Assembly: GCA_902806575.1 (NCBI GenBank) | Contig: CADCXD010000001.1 | Span: forward strand, 124,001 to 188,000 | Reading direction: 5' to 3' | DNA length: 64,000 nt | DNA from: Jackrogersella multiformis | Lineage: Eukaryota > Ascomycota > Sordariomycetes > Xylariales > Hypoxylaceae | Shown here: positions 23,001-34,505 of the stretch, piece after piece | How positions within the stretch are numbered: the stretch's first letter is position 1 | Layout: each line of letters starts with the position of its first letter | Position numbers and translations under genes: made by a program | The notes under the pieces: generated by a model | The model's database searches: none | What the model saw: the letters and a program-made list of their open reading frames with translations, nothing else | Told to the model about the DNA's origin: nothing

Positions 23001-23062
23001 CTCATATATATATATATATATATACTTATCGCTTTTCATCGGATAACATTCCTGTATTCAAG
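20055..23062. other. 3 kb AT-rich gene-poor region
   Basis: I see no supportable gene. The region is AT-rich with frequent stops in all frames, unlike its neighbours. One GC-richer island at about 20,740-20,900 lies inside a 108-codon minus frame (20715-21041), which may be a remnant of a coding sequence but has no domain I can name. A perfect (TA)n run lies at about 23004-23024, 40 bp before the start of the naphthol reductase gene. The block is consistent with old, mutated repeat DNA. Confidence 0.5.
23004..23024. repeat. (TA)n microsatellite in 5' flank
   Basis: An uninterrupted alternating AT/TA run of about 21 bp sits about 40 bp upstream of the ATG at 23063. It falls in the presumed 5' UTR or core promoter of the naphthol reductase gene and could serve as a TATA-like region or vary in length between strains. 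Confidence 0.8.
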
Positions 23063-24296
23063 ATGCCCAGCGCCACTAAGAAAGGTAGCAAGTACGATGC
23101 TATCCCAGGACCTCTGGGTTTGGCATCTGCTTCTCTTGAGGGCAAGGTAGCTCTCGTTACCGGTGCTGGTACGTAACCGATGATTCTTAAGTTAATTATC
23201 TACTCCCCCTATTTCTTTCTATTGTTCAGAGGAAAGAGACAGAATTTGTGTTGTGTTCTCGTTTGTGGCACACAGAGCTCTCAATCCCAACAAATAATGA
23301 GCTCGGGTCACAAGCGAGGCCAAGGGAAATTATGCCGGCGGCTAGTTGCACTCTGAGACTTACAGCTGTGGCGTACTGCGGGCACCCCCATGCAACGTCC
23401 GAGTCTACCGAGACATCCTTTATAAAATACTATTCCCAAAGGGGCAATAACATATGCCAGACTACTGACACACTATAATGCAGGCCGTGGTATCGGTCGC
23501 GAGATGGCCCTCGAGCTTGGGCGCCGCGGTGCCAAGGTCATCGTGAACTACGCCAACAGCACAGAGTCGGCCGAGGAGGTGGTCCAGCAGATCAAGAAGA
23601 GCGGCTCGGATGCGGTGTCGATCAAGGCCAACGTGTCGGACGTGGATCAGATCGTGCGGCTGTTCGATGAGGCGGTCAAGGTCTGGGGCAAGCTCAACAT
23701 CGTATGCTCCAACAGCGGCGTGGTGTCGTTCGGACATGTCAAGGACGTTACACCCGAAGAGTTCGACCGTGTCTTCGGCGTCAACACACGCGGGCAGTTC
23801 TTCGTCGCCCGCGAAGCCTACAAGCACCTGGAGGTGGGCGGCCGCCTCATCATGATGGGCAGCATCACGGGCCAGGCCAAGGGCGTGCCCAAACACGCCG
23901 TCTACTCCGGCAGCAAGGGCGCCATCGAGACCTTCGTCCGCTGCATGGCCATCGACTTCGGCGACAAGAAGATCACTGTCAACGCCGTCGCGCCCGGCGG
24001 CATCAAGACCGACATGTACCACGCCGTGTGCCGGGAGTACATCCCCAACGGCGACACGCTAGAGGATGAAAAGGTGGACGAGGTGAGTTTTGCTATTTAA
24101 TTATTTTGAATGTTGACTCTATCTATATCGGATAGATGGCTAATGAACCTCTTCGCAGTATGCCTCCACGTGGTCGCCTCTAGGCCGTGTCGGTCTTCCC
24201 ATTGATATCGCCCGTGTCGTCTGCTTCCTAGCGTCTCAAGACGGCGAGTGGGTCAACGGCAAGGTCATCGGCATTGACGGTCATGCGATGATGTAA
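23063..24296 (+). CDS. Tetrahydroxynaphthalene reductase (DHN-melanin SDR)
   Basis: Three exons, 23063-23168, 23484-24082 and 24159-24296, encode about 280 residues. The enzyme is a short-chain dehydrogenase: the NADPH motif TGAGRGIG is split by intron 1, the NSGVVSFG block follows, and the catalytic Ser-Tyr-Lys set appears as GSITG...YSGSK. The N-terminus KYDAIPGPLG, the MALELGRRGAKVIVNYANS block and the C-terminal PGGIKTDMYHAVCREYIPNG closely follow the fungal 1,3,6,8-tetrahydroxynaphthalene reductase family, which reduces T4HN to scytalone (and often 1,3,8-T3HN to vermelone) in DHN-melanin synthesis. Intron 1 is 315 nt, long for this window. The protein ends IDGHAMM rather than the family's usual GG-containing end. 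No melanin polyketide synthase or scytalone dehydratase lies in the window. Confidence 0.9.
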
Positions 24297-25531
24297 ATGG
24301 AGGCTTCTTGTAGTGGTATCTTTATCGAATTTGATACCAAGAATAGAAAATCTTGGTTGTCATGGTTGCCCTTTCAACTGGTCTTCAACTAGGGATCTGT
24401 AAAGTAGTATAATAGGTGTTAGCATGGCTGATGGAACCTACCTGGCACACGTTCTGGGTTGAGAGACTAGATGGGTGAATATTATCAAAGTACAAAATCT
24501 TTTTCTGGTTATGATTGACTTATCATGTTGGCGTAGGTGACCACTTCCGAGGGTTAGAGTGCCTATGTTTTTCTCAGGTCCGGAGTTGAATACCAGTCAA
24601 TGGAATATCTGGAAACCGCTATTAAAAAAATGGGTTAAAAATGAGTGTGAGATTACAATTCCGAATTGACGATAATAGTGATTTCGTGTTATAGTGGTGG
24701 GCCCAGAATTGTTGTATGCCATTGAATGTATTTAATGAAGCATTCAATAAAAGAATGGATTGACGTCATGATTACGAACTGTAGAGGTGGTCGATCTACG
24801 AGATAATTGCATAAAATTCATATAATAATGACTAACATCGTCATCAACATATATCTCCCCCTTTAATGCATACCGAGGTAATGGATTCGCTATACTATTA
24901 TTGACGATAGATTTCATTCCTCAGCATGCGCCAATTTTATAGATAGACTATACGAATATATCTAAGTCTTGTGCCTACCTAGGTAATCAATGCAACGTTT
25001 CATATGTTATGTGTACGTGTAGAAATTACGCATATAACACAAAGTTGTTGGCGAGCAAAGCATGATATGCGATGGTTTATAGACTGCTTCTGATGTGAGT
25101 TAACACACTAGGTTAAATACTATGTACTAGTTAATATATACACTTGAATCATGCCGAGTATAATGGGGCTCAAGTGGTTAAGATTGCAGATTAGACAGGG
25201 GGGCCACAACACTCTGAGCCAATCATCCATGGATGAGAACACCAGCCTGACAGTAGTGCATATGCAAATCGATGGATGTAGGTAGGTGGTTAGGTAGGCT
25301 GGGAGAAACCTCACAGATATAGATTACTGTCTCCTAAGGCAGTCTTGTAGGCAGGCTGGCTTTGGAATTAATAAGCTGAGCTGAAGCATAAATAGGTAGG
25401 GAGCCTTGATCTAAGAATGCCTATCTCTCACTTGTATTTTCTACAAGACTTTTGCTCTACGACTTGGTTTTATCATCATATTCACTCCTTCTTGTTCTAG
25501 TATTGTTACTACTTCTCCTAGTCTACACGCA
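24297..25531. other. Intergenic region
   Basis: About 1.2 kb of AT-rich sequence with no convincing gene. It separates the naphthol reductase and the AAA+ ATPase and probably includes the promoter of the latter. Confidence 0.55.
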
Positions 25532-27744
25532 ATGTCATCGGATCGAACTGACCAAGCTAAAATTGAGACCAATGGCATCCACTCAAACATGCCCCTGGGC
25601 GCGAGATGTGAATTCAAGGCTTATCATGAGACTTTTAAACATGGCCTAAGCTCCACCGAATCTAACCCGGACCCTTTCAACAAAGGCACCTCTCGTGACG
25701 AGGATAGCGCCTATGCCTTGGTCATCCGAAGGAGATTCCAAGAGAATAGGCCAACCAAGACCATATTGCAAGTCAACTCTCCTCATATCCAGAAGGCCTT
25801 CCGTGACGTAATCAAGTCATACATCGCTGTGCCATCCGATTTTACTTCTTCTTTGGAGCTGCACGGACCGTTCGAGATGTTAACCCATTATTGGGATGAA
25901 CTAGATGAACATCGCCACGAGCTGCCGCATTCTGTTGCGCGGGAGCATCTGGACCTCCTCTTCGAGTTTATGGTCCATGAGATCAAGCCTAACCGAGACC
26001 GGGCTCTCAAGATGATACATAAACAACAAATTACATACGAAAATGCATGGGTTATCTATCGTCCTGGTGATGTTATGTACACCGAGGTCAACGGCCACCC
26101 CTGGCTTTTGGTGTGCAAGAAGACGGCTTACGAGGAGAACCTGGACATCGGTCCTTACCTCGAGGTCCACTGCAATTACACAGATGACAACGGCATGGTG
26201 ACAGGCCAGGCTACACATGTGATCAACATGAACCAGAGGATTCAATTCCCCGCAGGGAATCCGGTCCCAATCACGGACCTTGACATATACCCACGTAAAT
26301 TCGTCAAGGAGGGCAATAGTCTTGAACGCCGTCTTACAATCCGTGGGGATACATTTTTGTCATTGAAAGATCTTTCTACCGTGGCTTATGGTACGTATAA
26401 GAGTACCCCTTGCCTACCGGGTATTCCCTTCGCCCCCTTTGAAATCTACTGTATAATTTCATCGTAATGGTAACTTAAATCATGTGAAAACACCGCGGAA
26501 TACCTATATGTTTACCTATAGAAGTTGCCCTTAAGTTAAAGGGACTACTATGCTATAACTGAGTTCTTGTATGTAACATTAACACAAGCGCAGATGGCGC
26601 TGCCGAATGGCTCAAAGAGCCGCCCTTCGATTTCTATGACTCATCGAGGTGCAAGTTCCGCGGCGTATGGCTACCGTATACTGAAACCGGGAGGGTCGTC
26701 TTGGACCGGAAGACATTTGGCGAGGAGCAGCCCCTAGGCAAGGCTCGAGTTAAGAGGACGGATCCCGAGTCTGTACACTGCCCGCCATACACGCTCGGCT
26801 ACTCGCTCGGCCGCAAACAGTGGTGTCGGTTCTTCGTCGATTACATCCGCGATGTGAAGTGGAACCACAACGCGTGGGAGTCTTTGGTCCTCCCGGACAA
26901 GGAGAAGCATCTACTCCAAGCTCTGATCTCGTCTCACGCGTACTCGAGAAAGCCTCGTGACTCCATGCAGCAGAAAGGCAAAGGCCTCGTTGTTCTGCTC
27001 CACGGCACACCCGGCTCTGGAAAGACTCTCACTGCCGAGACGGCCGCGGAAGGGACTATGAAGGCTCTCGTCTCAACATCGGTTGGCGAGCTTAGTAAAG
27101 GTGGAAAGTAGGGTCTCTCACCATATCACGGAATCGGCTTCCTTACTGACTTGATGTAGTTTCATTTCTGGATCCGCATCATTCGAGAAGGAGCTTAAGA
27201 AAGTTCTCCAGTACGCAACAATCTGGCAGGCTGTAGTTCTTCTAGACGAGGCGGACGTGTTTCTGGAAGCCCGGAAGGATGCCGGAAGTTCTGAACGGAA
27301 CGCCTTGGTCGCTGGTAAGTGTCCTGTACGCCGTATATGTTGAATATTTCTAACCTGTAGCCTTCAGTCTTCCTCAAGGAACTTGAATACTTCGGTGGGA
27401 TAGTTTTCCTAACCACGAACCGTGTGAATTCGTTCGACATCGCTATGAAGTCTCGAATCCACCTCTCCCTCGGCTACACGCCGCCAGAGATCGAGGTGCG
27501 CCGACGAATCTGGCTGCATTGTCTCAATACCGTGCCGGCAGATGCCAAAGAAATAGATGTGGATAGGACTATCGACTTCCTGGTGAATGCTAAGCTGAAT
27601 GGAAGAGAGATCGCCAACGCAGTGAACACGGCAAGAACCTTGGCAAGATTTGACGGTGCACCTCTTAGGCTGAGTCACATAGATACCGTGCTTGAAGTGC
27701 GACGGGGCTTTGATGAGAGTTTGAAGAATGGTAGCCTCCCTTGA
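25532..27744 (+). CDS. AAA+ ATPase with fungal DUF7025-like N-terminus
   Basis: Four exons, 25532-26390, 26594-27107, 27160-27314 and 27368-27744, encode about 634 residues; phases are consistent at all three introns (203, 52 and 53 nt). The C-terminal half is an AAA+ module with Walker A HGTPGSGKT (about residues 422-430), Walker B VVLLDEADVF (about 482-491), sensor-like FLTTNR and an arginine-bearing lid (YTPPEIEVRRRIWLHCL). The N-terminal half, with YRPGDVMYTEVNGHPWLLVC and NMNQRIQFPAG, resembles the DUF7025 region found upstream of AAA domains in a large fungal-expanded family. Such proteins are thought to be mechanochemical ATPases of unknown substrate. A usual HRSR-type second region is not seen. 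The start is the ATG opening MSSDRTDQAK. Confidence 0.85.
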
Positions 27745-28404
27745 TGCTCCCCGTTTCGTAAGGATGTCATGATGAATCCCTTAGTTTCAGTACGATTTCT
27801 GAATGATAATGATTATAGTTAACGGCGGGTTTTATTAAAGCTATATGCAATAATTATTACACCTACCTGGGTTGTCTGGTAGTGTAAGGGATGCCCGATG
27901 TACCCCCTGACATGGATGTCATTAGGAGGGATGCTGATGACCTATTAGTTCTTGCTCTGCTTCACTGTTCAAATCACATCGCACATTCTCGGCAAATAAA
28001 ACGTTCAATCGCTGGCTAAAATATCTTTCTATCCTCAAGATTTGTTGGTTTATTTCTAACTATCTGGTCAAGTATTTTCTATATGTTCCGGCGGAGTGTA
28101 TGGACCTTCAGCATAACCAGTACCTACATGCATCAACGTCGATCGGTGCGTCCCTTGCTGCAACTGAGAGCGTCAATTCTCCGATTGACTTCGCAATGAT
28201 CGCCTTGGCAGTTTGGATGGATCCTTCAATCTTTACAGGTGGAAGGGTACTTTTTGCTATGCAATTTGCTCATAGTTTTATATAAGATTAAGTAAATTTA
28301 GGAGATTAACTATCGTATATTTTTAGTATTTTTACTTACCTAGTCCCTTGGCAATGGTCCTTGTCGACTTGGTCAGCCTATCTTTTACTAAATAGCGTAT
28401 AGGC

Positions 28405-28500
28405 GAACAAAGCTGTCGTATAACAGAACAACGTCATCGTATTAACGGGATAGCGCCGTCGTATGGCGGGGCAGCGCCGTCGTTAGCATCGGCCGAGTCA
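28405..28500. repeat. Degenerate 20-25 bp tandem repeat with transition-type differences
   Basis: Units beginning GTCGTAT or CGTCGT recur: GTCGTATAACAGAACAAC, then a unit with TATTAACGGGATAGCGCC, then GTCGTATGGCGGGGCAGCGCC, then GTCGTTAGC. Aligning the first and third units, all differences are G-to-A on this strand, the kind of change made by RIP or deamination. The block is much richer in GC than the flanking DNA. Confidence 0.5.
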
Positions 28501-28914
28501 CGTACGGGCCCCCGATTCTGCGCGGATCGCGACGGCGCAGCGGCGTTCCTAAATCAATAAATCACTTAATAAGTGACAGACTTGGTTAGAATGCGCGAAC
28601 TGCGGTTTAGCCCCATAGCCCCATAGCCCCATATTCTACTAGATCCTACCATGATCATTAGAACTTGTCGTACAGCTGTCTAATCAAAGGGAAAATACAC
28701 GTTATTTGTTATATAATTAGCTGAAGCGGTGTATAGTAATGTGTTTCTATTGAGGGCTAAGCTGAGGTTACGGCACTAAAGATGGTTTCTCTCCGTAATA
28801 ATGACAACGCGCCAGATGCGATATTCGCGCCTTGAAGTCAGGCACGATCATCCCATAGCCTCAAAAGAACCATTCATTCACATAGGTACCTGGGTACGCA
28901 GCGGTATCGACGAC

Positions 28915-28923
28915 TATATAAAG
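28915..28923 (+). promoter_or_regulatory. TATA-like box of secreted protein gene
   Basis: The sequence TATATAAAG lies about 105 bp upstream of the ATG at 29027, a normal distance for a fungal TATA box plus a short 5' UTR. Assignment rests on consensus and position. Confidence 0.45.
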
Positions 28924-29026
28924 AACGGTAGAATCCCCATGATGGGTAGGTCAGAATTGGACATCAACATTCAAGCTATCTTCACAATCACACTTATAAG
29001 ACACCTTGACTAAAAAAACCTTCAAC

Positions 29027-29444
29027 ATGTACGGAAGCGCACTATCAACATTCACACTTCTTGCCCTGGGCTCTCTCTTCGGCACCAGTGCCGCGAACGA
29101 TCGATGGAAGGTGACCTGGTTCGAGGATATTGGTTGCGATGATTTCCTAGGCACTGTCAGCGATACCCAACCAAGCGGATGCAACAACATTGGCACTTCG
29201 GTGCCTGCTCTTTCGTATGTACCACCAGGCGAATAAAAGCTACCTACCTAGTTATCTAACAAACATGAATAGTTTTAGGGCCGACGTGCAGAATGGCCGA
29301 TGCGGTTGGATGGTCTACGCTTACAACGGCAGGGACTGCGACGGCAGCAAGTCGGCTGTCCAGGCATTGATTGGTGGCCAGTGCTTCAAATTCGCCAACA
29401 GCGCCGGCATCAAGAGCTGGAGTACTCAGCCGAACCCCTGCTAA
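29027..29444 (+). CDS. Small secreted cysteine-rich protein (candidate effector)
   Basis: Two exons, 29027-29214 and 29273-29444, encode about 119 residues. A signal peptide covers about residues 1-22 (MYGSALSTFTLLALGSLFGTSA, cleavage likely after TSA). The mature part of about 95 residues has six cysteines (GCDDF, GCNNIG, RCGWMV, DCDG, QCFKF, NPC), an even number compatible with three disulfides. Two AG acceptors six bases apart (at 29271-29272 and 29277-29278) are both in frame, differing by two residues. The C-terminus is the last cysteine plus stop. Length, secretion and Cys pattern fit fungal small secreted proteins and effectors; I recognise no named family. Confidence 0.75.
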
Positions 29445-30672
29445 ACTGTCATCTTGGGCGGCAACATGGATGGGTAGAGCCCTCATGTGTACTTGTAGCG
29501 CCTTGTCACCAGGTGCTTCCTTGAGCTCTTACGGTGTTCTCGATATGTGGTAGCTCGGGTGAGGATCAGATCAATACATTCTATCAACCATGCTTCATTT
29601 GTGTCAAATCGCTTTCGTAAATATAACTGGCGGCTTGTTCTCTTCCTGACTACCTCGCCTTAGGAGGAAGGAGAGAGCGAGATGCTGCAACAAGAAAGAA
29701 CACTGCGTGCTCACCCAAGGAAATACCATGGTGATTTTCATGAATATTGTTTGTTTATAGTCCATGGATGAAATGGCAGCTATTACTAATTTCTAGAATG
29801 CTTTGATAGTCGGAATTATGGGACTACTGTGGTGTGACCCCTACGCTATAAACGATTCTGTGGCGATAGATAGGGGGTGGCGATGCCGATGGTTATATGT
29901 AATTAAGTCATGTCTACCTAGGTACCTATACAATTAGATATATATTAAGCCATTTATCTAATGTATATAGAAGTTATCGAAAGTACCTCTTAGTAGACAC
30001 CTGAAACTATCAAGGCACTGGAGAAAATAAAGCAGGCTACGGTACGGGATGGAGATCAGACGGCAGATTTGCAGAATTCGTGTCGCACGACAGACTGGGA
30101 CGGGGGTGATGACCTACGCCTACTGCACGCCTCGCTGTATGTTCCAGACTGATTACGTATCTTAAGCTGGTTCATGGCACTTCATTGGAGCTTGAAGAGT
30201 TTGCCCGTCGCTACAGCCCCCTTTAACAGAGCGGTAATCATGCTCCTGATCATACGCCCTATAGGCTTCATGTGCATGTGTGCGTAAGTGCACAATTTAT
30301 GACGTGTCGCCCTGTTTCAATGGACTTACGGCAAGGCATATTTTGAATCTACATTGGCTCTTTAGGGGGTCTTGTTAAAATGTGGCACTGATTCCATTCA
30401 GTTGCATATATACTAACCTACTACCGATGTCCGGATCCCCCTGAGGCATTTCTCCCTCCTAGCCTCGTCATTCATGTTTTGACATGTCCAAGAAAGAAAC
30501 ACAGCAATAAGTACTTACCGAACATTCCATATACCGGGAAGCGTATAACCCAGGTTAGTAAATGCAAGCATGCCTAGATACATTTAAGTAGCTAGGTAGT
30601 GGTCACACACCATACTACGGCCGTTACTATATTTCTAGTAGACACTACTCTTGATTAACTACAACATTAATC
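29445..30672. other. Intergenic region
   Basis: About 1.2 kb without a supportable gene. Sequence is mildly AT-rich with a TACCTAGGTACC motif near 29917-29929. The right end is the presumed promoter of the NLR gene. Confidence 0.55.
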
Positions 30673-33600
30673 ATGTCGGACGCCAACAACTATACAATTG
30701 GCTGGATCTGTGCTGTCGGGGTAGAGCTCGTTGCAGCACGAGTATTTCTTGACGAACAGCACGACCCTCTGGATCATGTGCCTGTCAATGACAACAGCAC
30801 ATATATTTTAGGTCGTATAGGAAAGCATAATGTCGTTGTCGCCGCTATGCCACTTCAGCAATACGGACTCGTCAGTGCTGCGACCGTTGCTAGAGACATG
30901 GTGCGTAGCTTTCCTAATGTGAGGATTGGCCTCATGGTAGGGATTGGCGGCGGCGCACCGACTTCAAAGCACGACATACGTCTCGGTGACATTGTCGTTA
31001 GCTCACCTGGCCATGGAAATGGTGGGGTTTTGCAATACGACCATGGCAGAACGGTCCAGGGCAAGAGGTTCACGGTTACGGGACATCTAAATCAGCCACC
31101 ACTGTTCATGTTGACGGCGTAATCTGTACTGAAAGCCGATTACGAGAGCGAGGGTCACAACATAGAGCAGACCATTGATGGCATTCTTCAGAGGAAGTCA
31201 AGGCTTCGAGACAAATACGGTCGACCAGACGTCAGCACTGACAGACTGTACGAATCAAATTATACCCACGCAGGGGCTCCCGAGGCAAGCTGCGCTGCGA
31301 CTTGTGGCGACGATATGTTGAACCTAGCCTCTCGAAGCGAGCCATCAAACGACCGGGATAACCCTACCATTCACTACGGTCTGATTGCCTCCGCAAATCA
31401 GTTGATGAAAAATGCCTTGGTTCGCGATACGCTTTCAACAGAGAAGGATGTCTTGTGCTTTGAGATGGAAGCCGCAGGGCTAATGAATCACTTCCCTTGC
31501 CTCGTTATTCGTGGCATATGCGACTATTCGGATACACACAAGAATGACTCGTGGCAGGGTTACGCAGCAATGGCGGCAGCTGCATATGCAAAAGACCTCC
31601 TGAATAAGATCGCGCCGAATAAGATCGAAGCGGAGAGGAAGCTTGGCGAAGTCCTTGATGATGGTCAGTGAGCCTAGATATATCCCGATGCCATTCCTGT
31701 CAGGCTGTTGGAATTATGTACTACTAACTCCATAGTCGTTGATAAATTGAGTACTGTTCAGGACAAGATTGGAAATCTTGAAGCAAACAACAAGTATGAT
31801 CGCCTCCAATCATGGCTCTCGGCACCAGATCCTTCGACCAACTTGAACCGTGCACTGGAGAACCACCATCACGGCACTGGCTCGTGGTTCCTGAATGGTG
31901 AGCAGTATTTAGCTTGGAGGACCGAGAAGAACTCGTTTCTCTGGCTTAATGGTATACCCGGATGCGGTAAAACAATTCTGGCCTCTACCATTATCCAGGA
32001 TCTAGAAAATAGCGAGGCTTGCTCTCCAAGTCTCCTATACTTCTATTTCGACTTTAGTGACACCAAGAAGCAATCATTTGAGGATATGCTTCGCTCGCTG
32101 ACCATTCAATTGTACACTAAAGAAAAGAGTGCCCAAGGATTTCTGGATTCACTTCTCCCCTCATCTGGTTATAGCCAGGAAAAGCTTAATACCAAGTCAT
32201 TGTGTACAACTTTCCAGAATATGGTTGAGAAAGTTGGCAATGTGTATATTGTCCTCGATGCCCTCGACGAGTGTGAGGACCGACTGGTATATCCAAATAG
32301 AGGGTTACTTCCATGGATCCAAATGCTTAGGAAACTCGAAATAAACATTCATCTTCTTGTCACAAGCCGCCCGGAACACGATATTAAGTCAGCCATCGAG
32401 GGATCAGCCTGCAATATCGGCCTTCAAAGTCCCGTGACAGAGGAAGACATACGTGCGTATATTAGCGCGAGAGTAAGGGAATCCGAGGGACTAAAACGAT
32501 GGCATAATCATGATGATGTACAACGTGAGATTGAAGATGCATTGGTGAAGAAAGCGGATGGAATGTAAGATCACCCAGCCATTATTCTCGCTCTATTCGC
32601 TAACTTAATGCGTTTTAGGTTCCGTTGGGTAACGTGTCAGCTTGATGCTCTCGAAAATTGTCTTGACTACCCCTCGGTACAGAAAGCTTTGAAATCTCTA
32701 CCGGACACTTTGGACGAGACATATGCTAGAATTTTAGCCAACCTGCCGTCTTCCTACCGACACCACACGATACGAATCCTACAGTTCTTGACCTATTCTG
32801 ATGGCCCGCTAACAGTTGCCGGACTCATTGATGCTCTTGCGGTGCAACTAGATATTGAGTCCCGGTTTGCTGAAAAGGACAGAATGCCGGACACTAAGGA
32901 GATCACAACATTATGCTCGAGTTTAGTTGTTGAAACATCCTTATACATCCCCTTTAGAGACATAAAGAAACCACATCTACAACTAGCTCACTATTCTGTC
33001 AAAGAGTATCTGACATCGAATCGACTGGCCGATGATATGGCTAAAGATCTCTCAGAGATAAACGCTAGAACATCAATTGTAGAAGTCTGCTTTGTATACT
33101 TGCTACATTTGGCTCAAAATATAAAAAAGGACATCGGAGCAGGATCTTCCAAATGGAACTACCCATTACCCGACTATACTACATCTGATAACTTGGTCAA
33201 CCACGTTATCGTGGCGGAGACTCATCCCGAGCGTTCAAAAACCATCATAAAATTATTGATGGATTTCTTTTCGTGTAAAAATGAGTATATAATGCAACCT
33301 TTTATAGGGTACAAACCCAAGTATCACTACAGAACGCCTTCTCTTCTACATTGGGCGTCATATCATGGACTGATACGAACACTTCAACACTTAATCGACG
33401 AGGGGGTAGATGTGAATACCCACACTGGGAGATACGATAAACATACTGAGCAATCTATCAGAACTGCTCTTGAGGCTGCCGCTTCCCGAGGCCATGACGA
33501 AATAGTTAAGAAACTAATAGATAACGGTGCTAAACTCATATTCATTTGGGAATATCACGCTCTGCATATAGCGTTAACGAATGGGCATTTGGGTATAGCT

Positions 33601-34356
33601 AAGATGCTCCTTGGTGAGGGCGTTGATGTTAGACGCGATAAGAGTTCTCTTAATGCGGCTATACTTTATGGTCATGACGACATTGCAAAGACTCTACTTG
33701 ACAAAGGCATCCCGGTTAATGTCGTGAATTGGTATGGGGGTCATCCATCCTATCCCCTCTTGACTGCTGTCAATAGAGGTAACGATAGGATGGTAGAGAT
33801 ATTGCTCAACAAAGGCGCCGACGTCAACCTTGAGAAAAGGCCGGCTATTAAAGACGCTAGAGAAAATGCTTGTTATGAGAAGACAGCGAAGATTTTATTT
33901 GATAAGGGTGCTGATATTATCTCTGTGAGGCTCGAGTGGCTTCGCATGCATGCCGTAGAAGGTGGTTTCGAAAGAAGAGTTGAGATGCTACTTGGAGAGG
34001 GTACGAATGTGATGTTTCAACATCCACATTATATGTCTCCTCTTCAGAAAGCTGCCTACAAGGGCTATCAGAACATAGTCAATATGCTTCTGGATAAAGG
34101 TGCCGAAGTAAATTACGGCAGTTTACCAATATATGAACCGACAGAGTCTAATGCAGACGATACTCATGGCTTGGATCATGATCGTGTACCTCGTGGATAC
34201 ATGGGTCAAACTGCGCTTGGAATGGCCTTATATAAGGGACACAAGAATATAGTTAAGATATTACGGGATAGGGGGGCCATTGATCTTGATAAGAGTATGA
34301 CGCCAGAAGATGTGGTAGAGGACTGCCGCGCCTCCAAAAGGAGAAGACTCGAATAG
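30673..34356 (+). pseudogene. PNP_UDP-NACHT-ankyrin NLR with one in-frame stop
   Basis: Three exons, 30673-31663, 31736-32564 and 32619-34356, form a 1,185-codon frame interrupted only by a TAA at 31120-31122 (codon 150). Domains in order: nucleoside phosphorylase-like PNP_UDP (about 8-310, GWICAVGVELVAA, MVGIGGGAP, later CFEMEAAGLMNHFPCLVIRGICDYSDTHKN), NACHT NTPase (Walker A GIPGCGKT about 403-410, Walker B YIVLDALDEC about 501-510), and about eight ankyrin repeats (about 847-1160). The tail ends RASKRRRLE, a possible nuclear signal. This PNP-NACHT-ANK layout is a known fungal STAND/NLR type used in self/non-self recognition and programmed cell death. The stop lies inside the PNP domain, so a full protein needs readthrough or an assembly correction; translation restarting downstream would lose the N-terminal half of that domain. 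Confidence 0.85.
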
Positions 34357-34505
34357 TCTAACAGTGGGAATGGTAGTTTCAGGTAGCCATTTGAACGTAT
34401 TCCAGACGAGAGCTAAAAAGAATTCATTTATAACGCAGAAAACCCCGTCATAAGGACCTAAAATCATAACTACCTAGGTGTCTAATCCCACGCACACCAT
34501 GGCCC

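Larger units (their letters stand above)
27745..29026. other. Intergenic region with degenerate tandem repeat
   Basis: No gene is evident in this 1.3 kb stretch. It contains an isolated GC-rich block of degenerate tandem units (28,405-28,560, listed separately) and a three-copy GCCCCATA repeat at about 28611-28634. The right end is the promoter of the secreted protein gene. Confidence 0.55.

Noticed and set aside
23462..24022. 186-codon antisense frame over the naphthol reductase
   Set aside because: It is a complement of the well-conserved reductase exon 2, with repeated Val-Asp-Gly type composition expected of an antisense reading.
25145..25220. Possible tRNA with an A-box-like GGCTCAAGTGGTTAAG
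   Set aside because: No matching B box at the right distance and no acceptor stem pairing could be drawn.
31120..31180. Intron that would remove the TAA in the NLR
   Set aside because: The GTAATC after the preceding codon could be a donor, but the next AGs give introns of 17-30 nt, too short to splice.
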